From contig JAJXZS010000045.1 in assembly GCA_021779955.1 (NCBI GenBank), positions 1 through 41,498 on the forward strand: a stretch of 41,498 nucleotides of DNA, written 5' to 3'. The notes under the pieces are model-generated. The model saw only the letters and a list, made by a program, of their open reading frames with translations. It had not been told where the DNA came from and did no database searches. Below are positions 33,757 through 41,370 of the stretch, in pieces (position 1 is the first letter of the stretch; each line of letters starts with the position of its first letter). Source of the DNA: Chloroflexota bacterium. GTDB lineage: Bacteria; Chloroflexota; Anaerolineae; Anaerolineales; Anaerolineaceae. A program made the translations under genes and the position numbers.

Positions 33757-35109
33757 TCATAATTGACTTGCGCTGTCTCTCGGATTCAACGGCCCTGTCC
33801 GTTCGAGATAGAGATCCATCACGGTTTTGGCCAGCTTCTCTGAATCGTGCCGCCACGGGTTCTCGACGTCGAGCAGATCAGACTTGTATACGGGCGCGCC
33901 CATCTCCTCCGCAGGGTCCAGCTTCACCCAGTCGATACCTTCGGGGAGGCTTCCTCCATAATTCGAATTGCAGATGGCGACATCGATCAGTCCCCGTCCA
34001 ATATGACGTTCTATCGTCTTTAGGTGATCATTGCAGGTAAAATGATCGGTCTCGCCGGGTTGGGTCGCCACATTACATACGTAAAACTTGGCTGCCCGGC
34101 TCGCCCGAATGGCATCTCGAAGATCGGGAACCAGCAGGTTGGCAAGCAAGCTCGTGAAAAGGCTCCCAGGGCCAATGATGACCAGGTCGGCATTGAGGAT
34201 CGACTGCACCGTTGGCGGAAATGCCGCCGGGCTGGCCGGCTCGAGCCATACGCGCTGGATCTTGCCCCCAATTTTGGGAATCTGACTCTCGCCTTCGATC
34301 TGCACTTCCACTTCGCGATCCTCGAGTTTGACGTCAGCGCACAGGTTCACGTTATGCAGCGTGGATGGAAAAACATCTCCCTGCACCGCCAGCACACGGC
34401 CCATCTCGGCAACGCCTTCTTCGAAGCTTCCGGTCAATTCCGTCAGCGCAGTGATCAACAAATTTCCGAGCGAATGCCCGTTCAACCCCGCGCTTGCGCC
34501 AAATCGGTATTGAAAGAGTTGAGTCAGCAATTCTTCATCTTTGGAGAGCGCAGCCAGGCAATTGCGAATATCTCCAGGCGGCAGAATGCCGATATTCTTG
34601 CGCAGTTCTCCCGATGATCCGCCGTTATCCGCGACAGTCACCACGGCAGTGATATTGCGGGAATACTCCTTCAATCCGCGAAGCAGTGCAGAAAGGCCTG
34701 TGCCCCCGCCAATGACAACGATCCGGGGACCTCTTTCGCGCCGGCGGTACTCCGACACCGTCTCGATGACGTCGGCGCCAGGGCGCACAAAAGGCTTCAA
34801 TAGCGTCCGGTTGAGACCCATGATCCCGACGGCAATGAGCGCCACGCCCAATCCGCCGAAGACAATCGCCCGTAAAGTGCGATCCAGAAACCGCAGCGAA
34901 GCATAAGATAGGATCGGTAGCCACCAGGTATCGGGAGTTGTTCTATAGACGTCCAGCAACAAAACGGCGAGCCCAACCCCCAGGAGGGTGATACCGCCGA
35001 GGATAAGCAATACCCAACGCTTTATTCCAATTCCCGGAATAAGCCATCGCAATTTCAACACCATGGATTGGAAGAACCGCTGTGGGTAGCGGTTTCGTTT
35101 AGGTCGCAT
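33757..35109 (-). CDS. yvcK: Membrane-anchored YvcK/CofD-like gluconeogenesis factor
   Basis: A 450-aa protein. The N-terminal 130 residues hold two hydrophobic helices (about 30-53 and 80-100), followed by the CofD/YvcK domain: VVIGGGTGLSALLRGLKEYS, VTVADNGGSSGELR, PPGDIRNCLAAL, GNLLITAL, IIGPGSLFTSLLANLLV and CNVATQPGETDHF. In Bacillus subtilis the soluble YvcK binds UDP-GlcNAc and is needed for growth on gluconeogenic carbon. I placed the start at ATG 35109, since a promoter (TTGACG, 17, TATTAT) ends only 9 bases upstream and the longer reading to 35160 would include it. The nearby gap, pgk and kinase genes fit a central-carbon role. Confidence 0.9.
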   Translation of the reverse strand: MRPKRNRYPQRFFQSMVLKLRWLIPGIGIKRWVLLILGGITLLGVGLAVLLLDVYRTTPDTWWLPILSYASLRFLDRTLRAIVFGGLGVALIAVGIMGLNRTLLKPFVRPGADVIETVSEYRRRERGPRIVVIGGGTGLSALLRGLKEYSRNITAVVTVADNGGSSGELRKNIGILPPGDIRNCLAALSKDEELLTQLFQYRFGASAGLNGHSLGNLLITALTELTGSFEEGVAEMGRVLAVQGDVFPSTLHNVNLCADVKLEDREVEVQIEGESQIPKIGGKIQRVWLEPASPAAFPPTVQSILNADLVIIGPGSLFTSLLANLLVPDLRDAIRASRAAKFYVCNVATQPGETDHFTCNDHLKTIERHIGRGLIDVAICNSNYGGSLPEGIDWVKLDPAEEMGAPVYKSDLLDVENPWRHDSEKLAKTVMDLYLERTGPLNPRDSASQL

Positions 35110-35118
35110 ATTGTGAAT

Positions 35119-35147
35119 ATAATAGCAGTGTTTAACCTCATCGTCAA
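35119..35147 (-). promoter_or_regulatory. Promoter of yvcK (leaderless)
   Basis: Minus strand TTGACG (35147-35142), 17-base spacer, TGCTATTAT with -10 at 35124-35119. The ATG at 35109 begins 9 bases after the -10, and no SD is present, so the transcript should have almost no leader. Confidence 0.75.
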
Positions 35148-35166
35148 CAATATAAATCAAAAGACA

Positions 35167-35175
35167 TGCTATAAT
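35167..35175 (+). promoter_or_regulatory. Extended -10 promoter of the ROK kinase gene (leaderless)
   Basis: TGCTATAAT; the ATG at 35183 begins 7 bases after the -10, and no SD is present. No good -35. It is divergent to the yvcK promoter, with 42 bases between the two -10 hexamers. Confidence 0.65.
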
Positions 35176-35182
35176 TTAGCCT

Positions 35183-36124
35183 ATGAGAGCATTCATTGCC
35201 GTTGATATAGGTGGGACACAGATACGGGTAGCAGTATTTCCAGAACAAAGCGCCATCCCAATCGTACAGCAGCGAATTCGAACAGTGGCAGAAGGACAAA
35301 CAGCCGTAGAGCGCATGATCGGGCTGATCGAAAAACTTTGGCCCAAAGAGACACAAGTCGATTCGATTGGCATCGCCGCTCCTGGTTTTTTGGACCCAAA
35401 AACCGGGGTTGTTGTCACTGCGCCAAATATCGCCGGCTGGGTCAATTTGCCGATCGCGGAGATCATTCGCAAACGCTTCAACGTGCCTGTTTACCTTGGC
35501 AATGATGCGAACCTGGCTGCCTTGGGCGAATGGCACTTCGGCGCAGGTCGCGGCTATTCGGACATCATCTACATCACGGTCAGCACGGGCATCGGCGGTG
35601 GGTTGATTGCCGGCGGACATCTCGTCGAGGGCGCGCACGGTATGGCCGGCGAGCTTGGACACGTCATGGCTGAGCCGGGCGGTCCCCTCTGTGGCTGCGG
35701 CAAACGAGGTCATCTCGAAGCAGTTGCCTCGGGCACAGCCATCGCGCACTATATGGCCGATAAAATCGAAAGCGGTGCACCGACGGTGTTCCCCAAAGGT
35801 TCCAGGCCAAACGCGAAAGAGACAGCTTTGGCTGCGCAACAGGGCGATGCATTGTCCATTGAAGCCTTTGATCGGGCAGGCTTCTATCTTGGCAGGGCAG
35901 TAGCCGATTTCCTTCACATCCTCAATCCTGAACTGATCATCTTCGGAGGAGGTGTCTCGTTGAGCGGTGACACCATCCTTGCCCCAATGAAACGATCGTT
36001 GGAAGATCATGTGATTTCCAAAGAATATCTTAAGGACCTCACGATCACGCGAACGGTTTTGGGTGACGATTCAGGCCTGATGGGCGCCTACGCCTTAATG
36101 CTGAGCAAACTCGAGAAATCATAA
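35183..36124 (+). CDS. ROK family sugar kinase, likely glucokinase
   Basis: A 313-aa kinase. DIGGTQIRVAVF at the N-terminus binds ATP phosphate; APGFLDPKTG, NDANLAALGEW and STGIGGGLIAGG are the ROK and sugar motifs. The zinc motif reads His160 (ELGH), Cys170, Cys172, then His177 where CxCGxxGCxE has Cys, followed by Glu179. The best guess is glucose phosphorylation, feeding the lower glycolytic enzymes nearby; N-acetylmannosamine or fructose kinases of the same family are possible. Start ATG 35183 agrees with the family and with the adjacent promoter. A terminator follows. Confidence 0.88.
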   Translation: MRAFIAVDIGGTQIRVAVFPEQSAIPIVQQRIRTVAEGQTAVERMIGLIEKLWPKETQVDSIGIAAPGFLDPKTGVVVTAPNIAGWVNLPIAEIIRKRFNVPVYLGNDANLAALGEWHFGAGRGYSDIIYITVSTGIGGGLIAGGHLVEGAHGMAGELGHVMAEPGGPLCGCGKRGHLEAVASGTAIAHYMADKIESGAPTVFPKGSRPNAKETALAAQQGDALSIEAFDRAGFYLGRAVADFLHILNPELIIFGGGVSLSGDTILAPMKRSLEDHVISKEYLKDLTITRTVLGDDSGLMGAYALMLSKLEKS

Positions 36125-36146
36125 ATTCAATTCGTCCAACACCTGG

Positions 36147-36173
36147 AGACGGCCTTCCTGCTGTCTTTTTGTA
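36147..36173 (+). terminator. Terminator of the ROK kinase gene
   Basis: AGACGGC (36147-36153) pairs with GCTGTCT (36160-36166) with one G-T pair, 6-base loop, followed by TTTTGTATT. Confidence 0.75.
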
Positions 36174-36194
36174 TTCGAAAACGGCCTCCTCGCC

Positions 36195-36223
36195 TTGAGG
36201 GGAAGTTGCCCGCATGATATAAT
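36195..36223 (+). promoter_or_regulatory. Promoter of the aminotransferase gene
   Basis: TTGAGG (36195-36200), 17-base spacer, TATAAT (36218-36223) with TG at 36215-36216. The GTG start at 36301 has AAGGAGGTG upstream, giving a leader of about 70 bases. Confidence 0.7.
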
Positions 36224-36300
36224 CACCTTGGCATTATTAACAATCAGAAAGCGCTAGTCCGTTCGGGAGTGTTTGCGTTAATCAATCAAGGAGGTGTGCA

Positions 36301-37662
36301 GTGAAAACGCTGAACTTACCAGGGCCGGTTGCCAAAAGCTTGATCGAACGCGATCGAGCAGTTATTTCTCCCTCATATCCGCGTGGGTATCCCTTTGTGA
36401 TGGATCACGGTCGCGGAGTTGAGGTTTGGGACGTAGACGGGAATCGTTTTCTCGATTTTGCAGCAGGAATCGCCGTCGCATCCACGGGGCACAGCCACCC
36501 CGAAGTCGTCAAAGCCATTCAGCAACAGGCTGAAAAATTCATTCATATTTCGTCCGATTTTTATCATCCCAAGTGGATTGAACTAGCTGAATACCTTGAT
36601 CGAATAGCCCCTTTCAAAGAGGATGCTGTTTCTTTTATGACCAACTCCGGCACTGAGAGTGTCGAAGCTGCCATCAAACTGGCTCGCTATCACACAGGCA
36701 GAACTCAGCTCATCGCCTTCCACGGTGCATTTCACGGAAGAACCATGGGGGCGGTGACATTGACGGCGAGCAAACCCCAATATCATCGCGGTTTTTTCCC
36801 GCTCATGGGCGGGGTTACGCATGTCCCTTATCCTGATCCCTACCGGCCGGTGATCCTTAACCGGACGGATGAAGATGCTGGAAGCGCTGTCATCCGCTAC
36901 ATCGAAGAAGAAGTCTTCGCCAAGGACATTCCGGCAGATGAAGTAGCCGCTATTATTGTTGAACCCATTCAAGGCGAAGGAGGATACATCGTTCCTCCGG
37001 CCTCTTTCTTCCCCAAACTGCGCGCACTTTGCGATCGCCACGGCATCTTGCTCATCGCCGACGAAGTGCAGGCCGGCGTTGGACGCACGGGCAAATGGTG
37101 GTCGATAGAGCAATTTGGCGTCGAACCCGATATCCTTACCACTGCAAAGGGGCTTGCCTCGGGCATGCCGCTTGGCGCCATGATCGGGCGTAAGTCTGTA
37201 GTGACCTGGCCCAAAGGCTCCCACGGAAATACCTACGGCGGCAATCCCATCTCGTGCTCCGCGTCGCTCGCAACCCTCCGCCTGATCGAAACTGGTTACA
37301 TGCAAAATGCCGCCAGGGTCGGCAGTTACGTCCTTGAAAGATTGGCAGAGATCCAGGCGGATCACCCATCCATCGGCATCGTGCGCGGCATGGGCCTGAT
37401 GATCGGCGTCGAATTCGTCAAGGATCCACTCACCAAGGAACCTGCTGTAGAAGTGCGTAACCTGGTGGAAGAGCTCGCCTTCGAGCGTGGGTTGCTAACG
37501 CTGGGCTGCGGCCGCAGCACGCTGCGCATCTCTCCCCCGCTCTGCCTCACCCAGGCTGAAGCCGAGGAAGGGCTTGAGATCCTGGAAGACGCGATCTCAG
37601 TAGCCGAAGAAGAAGTCGACATATACCCTCAACGTGAAGAGGTTAGGATTGCACAAAAATAA
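36301..37662 (+). CDS. Class III PLP aminotransferase (4-aminobutyrate/acetylornithine type)
   Basis: A 453-aa fold-I enzyme. MTNSGTESVEAAIKLAR binds the PLP phosphate, FHGAFHGRTMGA and VEPIQGEGGY are family motifs, LIADEVQAGVGRTGKWWS holds the Asp that contacts the ring nitrogen, and the PLP lysine is Lys283 (TTAKGLASGMPLGAM). The RGMGLMIGVEF segment is typical of GABA aminotransferases and their relatives. The substrate could be 4-aminobutyrate, ornithine or another omega-amino acid; no arginine or GABA genes lie next to it. GTG start 36301 follows a strong SD. The histidine kinase starts 5 bases after its stop. Confidence 0.9.
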   Translation: MKTLNLPGPVAKSLIERDRAVISPSYPRGYPFVMDHGRGVEVWDVDGNRFLDFAAGIAVASTGHSHPEVVKAIQQQAEKFIHISSDFYHPKWIELAEYLDRIAPFKEDAVSFMTNSGTESVEAAIKLARYHTGRTQLIAFHGAFHGRTMGAVTLTASKPQYHRGFFPLMGGVTHVPYPDPYRPVILNRTDEDAGSAVIRYIEEEVFAKDIPADEVAAIIVEPIQGEGGYIVPPASFFPKLRALCDRHGILLIADEVQAGVGRTGKWWSIEQFGVEPDILTTAKGLASGMPLGAMIGRKSVVTWPKGSHGNTYGGNPISCSASLATLRLIETGYMQNAARVGSYVLERLAEIQADHPSIGIVRGMGLMIGVEFVKDPLTKEPAVEVRNLVEELAFERGLLTLGCGRSTLRISPPLCLTQAEAEEGLEILEDAISVAEEEVDIYPQREEVRIAQK

Positions 37663-37667
37663 ACATC

Positions 37668-39239
37668 ATGCTGCCTGATTTTAGAGTTCGCCAGCGCGAC
37701 TACTTATTGGAAATCTCTCGAGCTCTCACCCAGGAACTTGACCTGGACAAGCTGCTCGAACGCATTCTCACCATTTCGCTCGAAATGCTGGCAGGACAGG
37801 CAGGACTGATCGCATTACGAAGTCAATCGCGCGGATGGCGGATCAATGTAAGCAAGGGTCTGCCATCTGCGTTTTTGCGCTATATCGAACCAAAGCTTGC
37901 CCAAATCCCCGAATATGAAGACCCGCAGGATACCGAACTGAACCTGGTGAACCGCATGTTCGTCGAGCTCACCCAGGCTGCGACGATGGGCCAGCTTTCA
38001 TCGTTTGCGCTTCCGCTGATCACCGGGCGGCGCGTCGTCGGCGTGATTATCATCTTCCGCGGATATGCCGCCTTCACCTCAAACGACCGCGTCGTTTTGA
38101 GCAACTTTGCCAACCAGGCCGCAATCGCGGTTCAGAACGCCCAGCTCTACACCCAGGCGAACAACGACCGCCAGCGCGTCAATGCCCTGATCGACGCTGC
38201 AGCTGACGGTATTCTCATCCTCAATTCAGACCTGACCATCGAGCGCGCCAACGCCGCCTTCGCCTTTTTGATGAATGGAAAACCTGATGACTACAAGGGC
38301 CTTCCCCATGAGGAGGTCATTCAATGGCAAAAACCACCTGAGGGTATGACCCTCGAGACGGCAACGCTCAACGGCTGGCCGCTGACTCAGCACGCCACGC
38401 TTTACGTCGAAGGCGACATGAAGCGCAAAGACAATCCCGTTCCCCTTCCGGTCGGGATCACCTATGCACCTCTGCTGGCTGAAGACGGTACTCTGATCAA
38501 TGTGATCACCACCGTGCGCGACATCACCCGCTTCCGCCAGGCCGACGAGCTCAAATCGACTTTTATCTCGGTGGTCAGCCATGAACTGAAAACCCCTGTC
38601 GCTTTGATCAAAGGCTATGTGAGTACGCTGAGGCGTGAAGATGCCCGTTGGGACCGCAAGATCGTCGATGAAAGCTTGCAGGTGATCGAAGAAGAAGCAG
38701 ACCGGCTGAACTCGTATATCGAAAACCTGCTCGATGCGTCGCGTCTGCAGGCGCAGGGCTTCAGCCTGAATTTCACCGACGTCCAACTTGCAGACATCAT
38801 CAGGCACACTGCCGATCGCTTCCAGACCCAAACGAAGAAGCACAAGATCGTTGTCGATCTGCCGGACTCTTTACCGGTGATCCAGGCGGACGAAGTACGA
38901 ATCGATCAGGTGCTCTCAAATCTGATCAGCAATTCGATCAAATATGCCCCGGGCGGTGAAATTCGCATCGCCGCTGAGGTCAAGAGCGATTTTCTTGTCG
39001 TCTGCGTGAGTGATGAGGGTCCGGGCATCAATCCCGCCGATGTTCCCCATCTTTTCGACAGGTTCTACCGTTCGTCCGAAGCCATCCGCAATACCAAGGG
39101 CACAGGACTCGGCCTCTACCTTTCGCGCCAGATCATCCGCGGGCACGGGGGTAGAATTTGGGTGAACCCTGAGACGGGCAAGGGGGCTCGCATCTGCTTC
39201 TGCCTGCCCCTGGTCAAGGGCGGCCAATCCTGCGTCTAA
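37668..39239 (+). CDS. Sensor histidine kinase (GAF-PAS-HisKA-HATPase)
   Basis: A 523-aa soluble kinase with no membrane helix. A GAF domain (about 20-165) follows an N-terminal helix with LTQELDLDKLLERIL; a PAS domain (about 175-290) begins VNALIDAAADGILILNSD. The phosphoacceptor is His305 in SVVSHELKTP; the ATPase domain has NLISNSIKYAP, DEGPGINP and GTGLGLYLSRQI. No transmembrane segment means a cytoplasmic signal, perhaps a small molecule or redox state sensed by GAF or PAS. It starts right after the aminotransferase gene, probably in one transcript. A response regulator is not next to it, but the end of an OmpR-type one lies 2 kb away on the other strand. Confidence 0.93.
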   Translation: MLPDFRVRQRDYLLEISRALTQELDLDKLLERILTISLEMLAGQAGLIALRSQSRGWRINVSKGLPSAFLRYIEPKLAQIPEYEDPQDTELNLVNRMFVELTQAATMGQLSSFALPLITGRRVVGVIIIFRGYAAFTSNDRVVLSNFANQAAIAVQNAQLYTQANNDRQRVNALIDAAADGILILNSDLTIERANAAFAFLMNGKPDDYKGLPHEEVIQWQKPPEGMTLETATLNGWPLTQHATLYVEGDMKRKDNPVPLPVGITYAPLLAEDGTLINVITTVRDITRFRQADELKSTFISVVSHELKTPVALIKGYVSTLRREDARWDRKIVDESLQVIEEEADRLNSYIENLLDASRLQAQGFSLNFTDVQLADIIRHTADRFQTQTKKHKIVVDLPDSLPVIQADEVRIDQVLSNLISNSIKYAPGGEIRIAAEVKSDFLVVCVSDEGPGINPADVPHLFDRFYRSSEAIRNTKGTGLGLYLSRQIIRGHGGRIWVNPETGKGARICFCLPLVKGGQSCV

Positions 39240-39347
39240 ACTGCCACAGGCCTCTACTGTGTAGATTTCACCTGGAGTTCAGTTTAATCAGATAAAGTAA
39301 TTCAATTGCTCACAGATGATTGATATTCCTCCTACAAAGGGACTACC

Positions 39348-39765
39348 ATGATTCAATCCCGGTTCGGACATATCCAGATCAATATCCATCCACAAAACAG
39401 GGGGTTCTACAAAGACTTATTCGCCTTTATGGGTTGAAAGACTCTCGAAGATTCCCCTTCGCTGTTCGGCGTTGGCCCGGATATCTTTAACAGCTTCTGG
39501 TTCTTCGCCGGCGCGAATGACGCGCGCAACGACTATGATGGCGTTGGAGTGAACCATGTTGGCCTGTTAGTGCAAACCCAGAGCGAGATCGATGAAATGG
39601 TCGCCTACCTGCATGAACGAACTATTGCGCCTTTATTCGATACCCCCCCACCACCGTCCAGAGTTTGCCATGAACGAAAAATACACCTATTACCAGGTGA
39701 TGTTTGAAACACCCGACCGCATTCTATTCGAAATCGTATATATGGGGCCGCTTCAAAAAATATAA
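39348..39765 (+). pseudogene. VOC (glyoxalase/dioxygenase-fold) protein, disrupted
   Basis: The reading starts at ATG 39348 with AAAGGGAC upstream and encodes RFGHIQINIHPQNRGFYKDLF, the usual N-terminus of a VOC fold domain (shown in part). A TGA at 39435-39437 interrupts the frame where Trp is expected (FMG-stop-KTLED). The frame then continues through GVGPDIFNSFWFFAGANDARNDYDGVGVNHVGL, whose second half has the VNHVGL metal-ligand motif. In the C-run near 39643-39649 one extra base shifts the frame; in the next frame RPEFAMNEKYTYYQVMFETPDRILFEIVY ends at TAA 39763. Two independent lesions support a pseudogene over a single sequencing error. Confidence 0.8.
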
Positions 39766-39914
39766 AACTGACCGCACAATGAACCCTGCATACATTCCAT
39801 GAAGAAAGGATGTGGAATCCGCTTCGCTATCAGTTTGGTTCGCAAAATCGCTTGAAATTGATTATTCACGTATTGAATTTCTGATACAACGCTTACAGAA
39901 GCCAATACCCCTGA

Positions 39915-39923
39915 TGGTATAAT
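39915..39923 (+). promoter_or_regulatory. Extended -10 promoter of the CpXC gene
   Basis: TGGTATAAT, about 35 bases before ATG 39959. No clear -35 is seen. Confidence 0.55.
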
Positions 39924-39958
39924 CGGTTGATATTGAATTTGAAATGAGTGAGAAGATC

Positions 39959-41317
39959 ATGGCTAAAATTCAAACTACATGTCCGCGCTGCCACCAACCC
40001 ATCCTTGTTGAGATCCAGCAGCTTTTTGATATGAACATCGATCCAACGGCAAAGCAGAAATTGCTCGGCCGTACGGTCAATGTGGCGCATTGCCAGAATT
40101 GCGGTTACGAAGGGATGATTGCTACGCCGATCGTGTATCACGATCCCGCGAAAGAATTGCTTCTAACCTTTTTCCCGCCCGAGATGGGCCTACCCCTGAA
40201 TGAACAGGAAAAGCAGATCGGACCGCTCGTCCGCCAGGTAGTCGATGCGCTGCCAAACGAGAAACGCAAGGGCTACCTCTTCCAGCCCCAGACGATGCTC
40301 ACTTACCAGACTCTGCTCGACCGCATTCTTGAAGCTGACGGGATCACCAAGGAAATGATGGATGCGCAGCAGAAACGCGTTGGGCTGATCCAGCGGCTGC
40401 TCTCGACTCCCAAGTCTGAAGAGCGCATCGCCATCATCAAGCAGGAAGAAGCCATCATCGACGGCAATTTCTTCGCCATTCTCTCGACCCTCATCGAATC
40501 AACCATCATGCAGGGTGACGAGAAAGGCTCGCAGGTATTGTCCGGCCTGCAAAAGGAGCTCCTCGAAAACACAAAGGTTGGGCAGGAATTGCTCGCCCAG
40601 AACAAAGAGACCCAGGCTGCAGTGAAGGCTCTTCAGGAAGCCAGCAAGGGCGGCCTGACGCGCGAAAAACTCCTCGACATCATCCTGGATGCCAAATCGG
40701 AAAATACCCTGGCAGCATTGGTGACCCTTGCCCGCAGTGGATTGGACTACCAGTTCTTCCAGGTGCTCAGCGAGCGCATCGAAAAGGCTGCTGCTGACCA
40801 GAAACAGCCGCTGATCGAACTGCGCGACAAGCTCTTGAACATGACCCGCGAAATCGATGCTGAAGTACAGAAACGGCTTCAAGCAGGCGTTGATCTGCTC
40901 GAAGAAATCCTCAAGTCCGACAATGTCGAAGAGGCCGTGCAGCAGCGGATGCCTGAACTGGATGACTACTTCAGCCAGGCAATCCAGAACGAATTCGAAA
41001 AAGCGCGAAATGCCGGTGACCTTGCGCGAATCGAGAAAATTCAGAAGGTCATATCCGTTCTCGAGAAAGCCAGCGCTCCCCCGCCTGAGATCGACCTGAT
41101 CCAGAAACTGATCGACACCTCAGACGAGACCGCCCGTGAAAAGCTTCTTGCCGAGAACGAGTCGCTGGTGAACGATGATTTCTTAAAAGCCTTCAACTCC
41201 ATCATTGCAGAAGGTGAATCGCGGAACCAATCGCCTGAACTGCTGGAAGCTTTGCGCAGCGCCTACAAATCAGCCCTCCGCTTCAGCATGGTTAAGAATC
41301 TCAAAGCGCAAGCGTAA
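39959..41317 (+). CDS. CpXC-domain protein with long helical C-terminal region
   Basis: A 452-aa protein. The N-terminal CpXC domain has Cys8-Pro-Arg-Cys11 and Cys45-Gln-Asn-Cys48, likely a zinc site, and the HDPAKELLLTFFPPEMGLPL segment common in this family. From about residue 95 on it is almost wholly helical and charged, with Leu/Glu/Lys-rich stretches such as AILSTLIESTIMQG, QKELLENTKVGQELLAQ and LRDKLLNMTREIDAEVQ that could form coiled coils. Function is not known to me; the family name only describes the cysteine motif. Start ATG 39959 gives MAKIQTTCPRC; an in-frame ATG 39944 would add five residues. A terminator follows shared with the convergent gene. Confidence 0.8.
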   Translation: MAKIQTTCPRCHQPILVEIQQLFDMNIDPTAKQKLLGRTVNVAHCQNCGYEGMIATPIVYHDPAKELLLTFFPPEMGLPLNEQEKQIGPLVRQVVDALPNEKRKGYLFQPQTMLTYQTLLDRILEADGITKEMMDAQQKRVGLIQRLLSTPKSEERIAIIKQEEAIIDGNFFAILSTLIESTIMQGDEKGSQVLSGLQKELLENTKVGQELLAQNKETQAAVKALQEASKGGLTREKLLDIILDAKSENTLAALVTLARSGLDYQFFQVLSERIEKAAADQKQPLIELRDKLLNMTREIDAEVQKRLQAGVDLLEEILKSDNVEEAVQQRMPELDDYFSQAIQNEFEKARNAGDLARIEKIQKVISVLEKASAPPPEIDLIQKLIDTSDETAREKLLAENESLVNDDFLKAFNSIIAEGESRNQSPELLEALRSAYKSALRFSMVKNLKAQA

Positions 41318-41334
41318 GAAAATTGAAAAGATCA

Positions 41335-41370
41335 AAAATGAGCTGCCTTCTGGTAGCTCATTTTCTTAAC
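41335..41370. terminator. Bidirectional terminator at the CpXC/response regulator junction
   Basis: AAAATGAGCTGCC (41335-41347) pairs with GGTAGCTCATTTT (41352-41364) with one G-T pair and a TTCT loop. TTTTCTT follows on plus; TTTTTGATCTTTT on minus. The stop codon of the minus gene lies within the stem. Confidence 0.88.

Noticed and set aside
35144-36010. Long open frame antisense to the ROK kinase
   Set aside because: Its protein is rich in Cys and His with no motifs, and the opposite strand has a clear kinase; a shadow of codon bias.
39435-39437. TGA read through as selenocysteine or tryptophan in the VOC gene
   Set aside because: The same gene has a separate frameshift, no SECIS-like hairpin was evident, and all other genes use TGA as stop and TGG for Trp.
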